Shown piece by piece: positions 58,664 to 64,000 of a stretch of 64,000 nt of DNA. The stretch comes from Bartonella sp. M0283 (GTDB lineage Bacteria; Pseudomonadota; Alphaproteobacteria; Rhizobiales; Rhizobiaceae). The notes under the pieces were generated by a model. It saw only the letters and a program-made list of their open reading frames with translations. It ran no database searches and was not told where the DNA came from. Positions within the stretch are counted from its first letter, which is position 1. Every line of letters starts with the position of its first letter. The position numbers and the translations under genes were made by a program. The stretch covers positions 868,001-932,000 of the forward strand of contig NZ_JACFSK010000001.1 of assembly GCF_016100455.1 (NCBI RefSeq), written 5' to 3'.

Positions 58664-59290
58664 TTATTTTCGTTCGGAAATATTATCAAGAATAGAAAGG
58701 CTACCCAATATAAGAGCACGAATGCCAATGGCATATTCATCGTCTATACCAGGAATGCCGAGGCTTGATTGATAACGGGTTAAATCCTCTTCATCTTTAT
58801 TATCCGGCAAAACGCTATCGGCTACGGAAAGTGTATGATAACAAATGGTAAAAGCCAGCCAATGCGACTGAATGAATGAAAGATGGTAGGTTTCAGCGAG
58901 TTTCTGTTGATGTATAAAAATGCGCTGTTCGATTGCCGGCGTAATCATATCGCGGCGAAGCAGATAAGGCGTTATACCTTGGTGAGTTTCGACGAGTTTC
59001 CACAATGAAGAAGCAAGTGTTACAAGATAATCATGCAAACTAACGTTTGACGTTATTTGAGGTAATTTCCACTTCAAGAAAATGGTTTCTGCAGCGAGAG
59101 TTTTTAAAGCCTCCAACCCGTTAACGTGATTATAGAGAGCCATATGGCTCACACCTAATTTTTCAGCAACGCCAACAAATGTAATTTTGGGGAGCCCAAT
59201 TTCAATAGCGGCTTCCAGTATTCTATCTTTGTTGATTGTAGGCGGTCTTCCCCGTGAAAGTTTTTTGGGCGGTTCAGTCATTAGAGCCAT
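58664..59290 (-). CDS. TetR-family transcriptional regulator
   Basis: The 208-residue protein has an N-terminal TetR helix-turn-helix: RGRPPTINKDRILEAAIEIGLPKITFVGVAEKLGVSHMALYNHVNGLEALKTLAAE (about residues 13-68). The rest is a helical ligand-binding domain with no family-specific marks. Start may be ATG 59290 or ATG 59281; neither has a strong ribosome binding site. It lies 425 bp from the end of the TonB receptor gene, on the same strand, so it may or may not control the uptake genes. Confidence 0.85.
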   Translation of the reverse strand: MALMTEPPKKLSRGRPPTINKDRILEAAIEIGLPKITFVGVAEKLGVSHMALYNHVNGLEALKTLAAETIFLKWKLPQITSNVSLHDYLVTLASSLWKLVETHQGITPYLLRRDMITPAIEQRIFIHQQKLAETYHLSFIQSHWLAFTICYHTLSVADSVLPDNKDEEDLTRYQSSLGIPGIDDEYAIGIRALILGSLSILDNISERK

Positions 59291-59649
59291 TTTTGTTCGA
59301 GTTTTAAGAAAGAAATTTGAAAAAATATATCACGAACAATTGAATGGAACAATCAACAGGCTTTCGAGCCTAACAATTTTTTGTCTTTAAAACCTGCTTA
59401 TTATGTGGCGTGAGCAAGTTTTAACGAGTGAAAATTTATCGGGGTGAAACTGCCCGATGAATCTACACCCACTATGTGTCTGCATCAGTCCTGTTTTAAC
59501 GGTCTTATTAAAGTGAGTGGGTTAATTAACTTAATTAGGCGATCCGCTCGAACATTTCAGTCGATTCAAACGACCAAAAGAACAAGTATTGCGCTTTATG
59601 TTTCCTGTATTTTTATGAAACAAATATCCGGCTCGATAAATGGCTAACG
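59291..59649. other. Intergenic region upstream of the TetR gene
   Basis: About 360 bp, ending at the receptor terminator. It should hold the promoter of the TetR gene. Nothing else was recognised; a 67-codon frame at 59444-59647 (plus strand) has no ribosome binding site. Confidence 0.45.
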
Positions 59650-59679
59650 AAAAAGCCATATAGAACGCTATATGGCTTT
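59650..59679 (-). terminator. Terminator of the TonB-dependent receptor gene
   Basis: AAAGCCATATAG (59652-59663) and CTATATGGCTTT (59668-59679) form a perfect 12-bp stem with an AACG loop. On the minus strand the stem is followed by T's. It lies 36 bp past the receptor stop codon. Confidence 0.88.
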
Positions 59680-59715
59680 CTCGTGATTTGACTAGTCAAT
59701 ATGTAATAACGACCA

Positions 59716-61833
59716 TTAAAATTTCATTTTCAAACCAACACCGAATTCGCGTGGTTCGGTAATATAAGCTTGAATACCGGCTATACGATCGCGATTTTTT
59801 TCTGTCGGAACACGTTCATCAAACAGATTTTTTGCATAGCCAAATATTTCCATATGATCATTCGGTTTATATGATAGCTGCATATTGGCAATTGCATAGG
59901 ATCCCACGCGTAAAGCCGGATCATTATCATCTGTTGAATAGTAGTCATCTGTGTAGCGCACATCGCCACTCAACCGAAGATTTTCGATGATATCCCAATC
60001 AGCACCGACATTGAACATGTAACCCGGTGCTTTTGCAAATTTCTTACCATCAAACACATTGCCGCGTGTGTCACCGAATTCACTTGTATCGGTATGGAGA
60101 AGCCCGAGGCCTCCGCGCAACAGAAGATTGTCAAGCAATTGATAATCGGCTCCCAATTCCGCACCGTAAGTTTTTGCTTCATCCGCATTGACGATGATTG
60201 AACCGAATTGTTTGCCGTTCATGTAATCGGTGACAGAACGTTGGGAATCTGTGTAGCGGGTGTAGAAAATATTCGGAGTAATAGAGAGTTTGCTGTCAAG
60301 CACGGTGATACGCGAGAAAATTTCATAGTTCCACGCTTTTTCAGCATCAAAATCATAATACCGCTTACCGGAAAAATTAAGTCCGGTTCCGCCCGGCAAA
60401 TAACCGCGAGAAGCCATAACACCAACAGTTATATCGTCGCGAATATCGTAAGAGAGTGAAATTTTCGGAAGTACAGCATCAAAACTTTCATCATAAATGT
60501 GGCGAACACCCGGAACATAGCTTGCAACACCGTCGTGCCGGATACCGTCATATTGATAACGCAAACCTCCGGTCAAAGCCCATTTTTCAGCAAAACGATA
60601 TGTCAGTTCGCTGAAAACACCGACACTGTCCTGATCGACGGTAAAATCGGTTGATGCAAAGTCGTGCAACATATGGTTGTCCGAATTGCTTTTTGAATAA
60701 AACACGCCGCCAAGACCACTTAAAGTCGTTGTTTCGTCGCCGAAATTGACGCGAAATTCGTTCGAAACATTATCATAGTCTTTTGAAGCGGTACCGTTAA
60801 ACGAACGACCGAAGTTATAATCATAAGTGCCGTTTGAATATTGTAACTCGTTAAACAGAATAACCGTGTTTCCCAGATCGTATTTCATGTCAAAAATACC
60901 GGCATCGGTTTTGGTCTGGATATTGTCTGTACTATCACGTGTATCGTGAAGTTGGTCATAAGGGTGTGAGGCAATTTCGAAAGCAGGCCGCCGTGAATCC
61001 ATGTGTGAATAGGTAAGCTTGCCTTCCAATCCGGGTATTTCGGAAGGTTGCCAAAGCAGCTTTACACGGCCGTTGACATTACGCGGGTCGTTATCCATAT
61101 CCGAATCCAAAAAGTAGGGATTGGTATATTTTATGAAAGTATCGCGCCCGCTATAATCCAAAGCGATACGACCAGCGAGTTCTGGTGTTATAGGCCCCGA
61201 AGCCATAAGGGAGCCGCGTTTTTGTTGTCTGGTGCCATAGAGAGTTTGTATTTCTGCCTCTGGCGTAAAAGTAGGATCTTTTGTCTTGATAACAATCGCA
61301 CCGGCGATCGCGTTTGCCCCTTGGGTTGTGGTCTGCGGACCGCGGAATACTTCAACAGATTCGACATCCCAAATCGGTGCAGCGCCAATACCGAATTCGC
61401 CCGCACTCAGATAACGTCCATCTACGCTGATTGTTGCACGGGGAATTGGGTTGGCCAAATAGGCATTACCTTTGACCAACGGACCTTTGGTATCAACACC
61501 GCGGATAATCGGTGCATCACTGTCATTTGTATAAAGAACGTTCGGCGTTCCTTTGAGAAGATCGGTCAGCGTTGTCACAGCGGGCCGTTCTTCGATACGA
61601 TCACCGCTGAGCACCGTTACCGAACTTGCGGTGTGTTGAAGCGATCGCAAAGATTTTTCACCGCTAATGACGACTTTTTCCAATACAGTATTATTTGACG
61701 TTGTTTGTTTCTGATCCTCTTTTTCCTCGGCAAAAGCAGAAGGAACTGCAGAAGATAATACAATCAGACCACAAATGATCTGATAATGGGCTGACGATAG
61801 GAAAAACCGGTTTTTCGATAGCGTTTTTGACAT
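59716..61833 (-). CDS. TonB-dependent outer-membrane receptor (siderophore or haem uptake)
   Basis: The 705-residue protein has a signal peptide (hydrophobic part about residues 14-35, ending AFA-EE). The plug domain reads VVISGEKSLRSLQHTASSVTVLSGDRIEERPAVTTLTDLLKGTPNVLYTNDSDAPIIRGVDTKGP..., then VESVEVFRGPQTTTQGANAIAGAIVIKTKDP (about residues 154-184). A 22-strand-type barrel follows and ends in FGVGLKMKF with a terminal aromatic residue. No haem FRAP/NPNL motif was seen, so a siderophore-like ligand is more likely but unproven. It lies downstream of a binding protein and a FecCD permease on the same strand. Confidence 0.9.
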   Translation of the reverse strand: MSKTLSKNRFFLSSAHYQIICGLIVLSSAVPSAFAEEKEDQKQTTSNNTVLEKVVISGEKSLRSLQHTASSVTVLSGDRIEERPAVTTLTDLLKGTPNVLYTNDSDAPIIRGVDTKGPLVKGNAYLANPIPRATISVDGRYLSAGEFGIGAAPIWDVESVEVFRGPQTTTQGANAIAGAIVIKTKDPTFTPEAEIQTLYGTRQQKRGSLMASGPITPELAGRIALDYSGRDTFIKYTNPYFLDSDMDNDPRNVNGRVKLLWQPSEIPGLEGKLTYSHMDSRRPAFEIASHPYDQLHDTRDSTDNIQTKTDAGIFDMKYDLGNTVILFNELQYSNGTYDYNFGRSFNGTASKDYDNVSNEFRVNFGDETTTLSGLGGVFYSKSNSDNHMLHDFASTDFTVDQDSVGVFSELTYRFAEKWALTGGLRYQYDGIRHDGVASYVPGVRHIYDESFDAVLPKISLSYDIRDDITVGVMASRGYLPGGTGLNFSGKRYYDFDAEKAWNYEIFSRITVLDSKLSITPNIFYTRYTDSQRSVTDYMNGKQFGSIIVNADEAKTYGAELGADYQLLDNLLLRGGLGLLHTDTSEFGDTRGNVFDGKKFAKAPGYMFNVGADWDIIENLRLSGDVRYTDDYYSTDDNDPALRVGSYAIANMQLSYKPNDHMEIFGYAKNLFDERVPTEKNRDRIAGIQAYITEPREFGVGLKMKF

Positions 61834-61931
61834 CAGATGAGACCTTTTAGGGAAAACGAAGAAAATATGAGTTTATTACTCATGATATAAATTAAGTCAA
61901 TATTTATTTTATAGAGTGAAACAAAATATCC

Positions 61932-62894
61932 TCATTTTGTTTTGGCCCATTTTCTCACTTCGCCCAATGTGTAACGGGCACTCAAAAAACTGGGCGTAAA
62001 AACCTTGGAGCCATCAAGATAAATGACACGTCCCTCACGCGCCGGTTTCATATAAGTTTCCCACCCCGGCACCAATTTATTCAAAGCTTCCTTTGTCGCC
62101 TCAACGCTTTTGTCAGGAGCTCCCCAGTTAATGATTACAACAAGAATATCCGGATTAAGGGAACCGAATGTTTCTGCACTGATTGGCAATACTATTTTTG
62201 GAGATCCGTCTGAATGGGTCTTGTCGTTCGAAACTTCAAAAGGTTTCATTCCCAAATCATTAAGAGGTTGAGAAACGCCAATTCCCTCTCCCACAATGTT
62301 GATCTGATCCATTATGATGACAGGTAAATATGTTTTGTTTTCGAGACTTTCCGGAAGCTGTTTTTTTGTTTCCTGAACATCTTCAAAATATTTTTCTTTT
62401 AGAGTTTGGAATGTGGTTTCTTTACCGAAAAGTTTTGCAAGATTTTCTTCAATGACAAAATTATCAAGATGACCGGTTGTGTAATGCTGCATATAGACGG
62501 GCGCAACGGTAGAAAGCTGTTTGACCTTATCGACATCGAACTCCGTACCAATAATAAGATCCGGTTTCATTGAATAAAGTTTTTCAAGATCAACTTGACG
62601 GTTATTCCCTATGCCCTGAGGTTTTTTCTGGTTCGGCCCGAACAGAGTATCAATGAAATCGGCACCGACCTGATATGTGCCGTCATCGGCGCGGCCAAAA
62701 CTGCCAATCGGATTGACTCCAAGCTCGATCATCGGAATGGCGATTGCTGGCTCACTCATTACAACGACCCTCTTGGGATGATCCGGAATATCGACTGTGC
62801 GCCCCATAGTATCAACGACTTCCCGAGCCTCGGCGGTTGCGGAAATTGCGAGTAGAACAGTGCTGATTAACAAAGTTGAATATTTGATACGCAT
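61932..62894 (-). CDS. Periplasmic binding protein of an iron/siderophore ABC transporter
   Basis: The 320-residue protein of the FecB/FepB (Peripla_BP_2) class has a signal peptide (residues 1-23, ending AEA-RE). It then shows VVDTMGRTVDIPDHPKRVVVMSEPAIAIPMIELGVNPIG, a typical start of these proteins, and LEKLYSMKPDLIIGTEFD near residues 104-121. There is no N-terminal lipobox cysteine, so it is soluble periplasmic. It starts 11 bp after the permease and ends 98 bp before the receptor. Confidence 0.9.
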   Translation of the reverse strand: MRIKYSTLLISTVLLAISATAEAREVVDTMGRTVDIPDHPKRVVVMSEPAIAIPMIELGVNPIGSFGRADDGTYQVGADFIDTLFGPNQKKPQGIGNNRQVDLEKLYSMKPDLIIGTEFDVDKVKQLSTVAPVYMQHYTTGHLDNFVIEENLAKLFGKETTFQTLKEKYFEDVQETKKQLPESLENKTYLPVIIMDQINIVGEGIGVSQPLNDLGMKPFEVSNDKTHSDGSPKIVLPISAETFGSLNPDILVVIINWGAPDKSVEATKEALNKLVPGWETYMKPAREGRVIYLDGSKVFTPSFLSARYTLGEVRKWAKTK

Positions 62895-62905
62895 GAAATA
62901 TTTCC

Positions 62906-63967
62906 TTATTTTTGAAAATACTGACGAAGGGTTTTTAGGCGTAAAACGATAATGAACAACGGAACACCGATAATGGTGGTTGTTAATCCCAAAGGCATAG
63001 CAATGGTTGTTGCGTTTTTCGAAATGATGTCGGCCCCGATGACGAGATTTGCCCCCACAAGACCCGAAAGATAAAGTCTGGCACTCCCATTCGCACCACT
63101 CATAAATTGTGCAAGTTGCGGTGCCAGAATGCCTAAAAAAGCGAGCGGCCCCACAATTGTTACAGAAGCCGCACTTAACAAGACAGCGAATAATAATAAT
63201 AGGGGACGGGAAATGATAACCGGTTCACCGAGCGATTGTGCAAGCTCGTTTCCCAAGTCGTACCGGTTGAGAGAATGTCCTGAGAGAAAAATTCCGACGA
63301 GGCTGAACACAAAAAGCGGTAGAAATGCCGAAACGCTTAACCAGTTGGCCTGAAAAAGAGAACCGGCCATCCAGCTCGATGCATTGTAGGAGGCTTCGGT
63401 TGGCAGATAAAGTATCAGGAAAGAATTGATTGAAGCAAGGACCGTTGCAACGGCAATCCCCATTAATAGAATTACCAGACCACCTGAATGCCGGTTACCA
63501 ACCAGAGCAAGCAACACCAATGCGGTGCCCAAGCCTCCGGCAAGAGAAGCAAATGTGATGAGAACACGGGAGGCTGTAGGAATGAAAGCAAGCAAAACAA
63601 TTGTCGTTGTCAAGGAACCGTGACTGATACCGAACAAACCCGGATCAGCCAAAGGATTACGGGCAATCGGTTGTAGAATAGCTCCGGAAACTGCCACACT
63701 CCAGCCAATCAAGAATGCCAAAGCCAAACGTGGAAGGCGCACATCCCATAAAGCAAAATAGGATTGGTGATTGATCTCTTCGCCCGAGACAAGTTTCAAG
63801 AAATCGTAAAGGCCGGTATCGATTGTTCCTAAATTCAAGGAAATGAGAAAAAGAAAAAATGCGGACAATAAAAGCAAAATCCCGACCAGGAAATTGCGGA
63901 TGACAAGCTCTTTTCCATTTGCAAAGCGGATCGAAAGCCGTTCGTCAAGTGTGCGCGATATCTTCAT
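62906..63967 (-). CDS. FecCD-family iron/siderophore ABC transporter permease
   Basis: The 353-residue membrane protein of the BtuC/FecCD family has about ten hydrophobic spans. The family signature GAILQPIARNPLADPGLFGISHG lies near residues 100-122, and GPLAFLGILAPQLAQFM near 273-289 is the ATPase-contact region. It extends about 25 residues before the first span. Its ATG overlaps the stop of an upstream frame (ATGA), suggesting coupling to a gene cut by the window edge. Confidence 0.9.
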   Translation of the reverse strand: MKISRTLDERLSIRFANGKELVIRNFLVGILLLLSAFFLFLISLNLGTIDTGLYDFLKLVSGEEINHQSYFALWDVRLPRLALAFLIGWSVAVSGAILQPIARNPLADPGLFGISHGSLTTTIVLLAFIPTASRVLITFASLAGGLGTALVLLALVGNRHSGGLVILLMGIAVATVLASINSFLILYLPTEASYNASSWMAGSLFQANWLSVSAFLPLFVFSLVGIFLSGHSLNRYDLGNELAQSLGEPVIISRPLLLLFAVLLSAASVTIVGPLAFLGILAPQLAQFMSGANGSARLYLSGLVGANLVIGADIISKNATTIAMPLGLTTTIIGVPLFIIVLRLKTLRQYFQK

Positions 63968-64000
63968 ATGTCGTTCCTGTTCTTTGGAGAAACATAGAAT
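63964..64000 (-). CDS. Possible 3' end of the gene preceding the permease (cut by window edge)
   Basis: One minus-strand frame runs openly from the right edge for eleven codons (FYVSPKNRNDI) to a TGA that overlaps the permease ATG as ATGA. In such operons the preceding gene is usually another permease or the ATPase. The stretch is too short to identify and could be leader DNA, since AGGA also lies there as a ribosome binding site. Confidence 0.3.
   Translation of the reverse strand, partial: FYVSPKNRNDI

Overview
The window looks like a chromosomal segment of an alphaproteobacterium of the Hyphomicrobiales (Rhizobiales), most like a Bartonellaceae genome of the larger insect-gut type (Bartonella apis-like). 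This is inferred from an AapJQMP-type amino-acid importer, an alphaproteobacterial LexA with its GTTC-N7-GTTC operator, an LpiA/MprF-like flippase, the leucyltransferase Bpt and moderately AT-rich codon use. No rRNA, tRNA, CRISPR array, intact transposase or prophage was seen.

Region 1 (1-28.9 kb) is mainly housekeeping: a cut-off mprF-like gene; ccdA-glmU-glmS (cytochrome c maturation and UDP-GlcNAc synthesis); recG with a phosphodiester-glycosidase-like gene behind it; dnaE; metC; the aapJQMP operon; a FAD monooxygenase with a zf-CHCC protein; ppk-ppx (polyphosphate); rnd plus a PfkB-type sugar kinase; and aspS. A 28-codon hydrophobic small ORF with a good ribosome binding site lies before dnaE.

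Region 2 (29-40.9 kb) opens with two paralogous genes for an unrecognised secreted protein, one intact (31825-33111) and one broken by two frameshifts (29008-30324). Then come parC, a minus-strand run bpt-yrbL-queC-queF with a preQ1-I riboswitch directly before queC, rimO, and lexA with its own SOS box.

Region 3 (40.9-51.8 kb) is accessory. It holds a compact archaic (Csu-like, spore coat U domain) chaperone-usher fimbria locus: major subunit, chaperone, usher, second chaperone, tip-adhesin-like protein. The locus is flanked by long gene-free stretches. A terminator-like hairpin separates the major subunit from the assembly genes. Just downstream of the adhesin are two 230-bp tandem repeats, each carrying a decayed tail of an SCPU gene. 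Upstream of the first fimbrial gene is a GC-rich patch with two strong adjacent hairpins.

Region 4 (51.8-57.8 kb) is a homoprotocatechuate meta-cleavage island: hpaR faces a tight six-gene operon hpaF-E-G-H-I-D that turns 3,4-dihydroxyphenylacetate into pyruvate and succinic semialdehyde. No hydroxylase (hpaBC) or transporter is in view. Region 5 (58.6-64 kb) has a TetR regulator and an iron/siderophore-type uptake set (FecCD permease, periplasmic binding protein, TonB-dependent receptor) that continues past the right edge.
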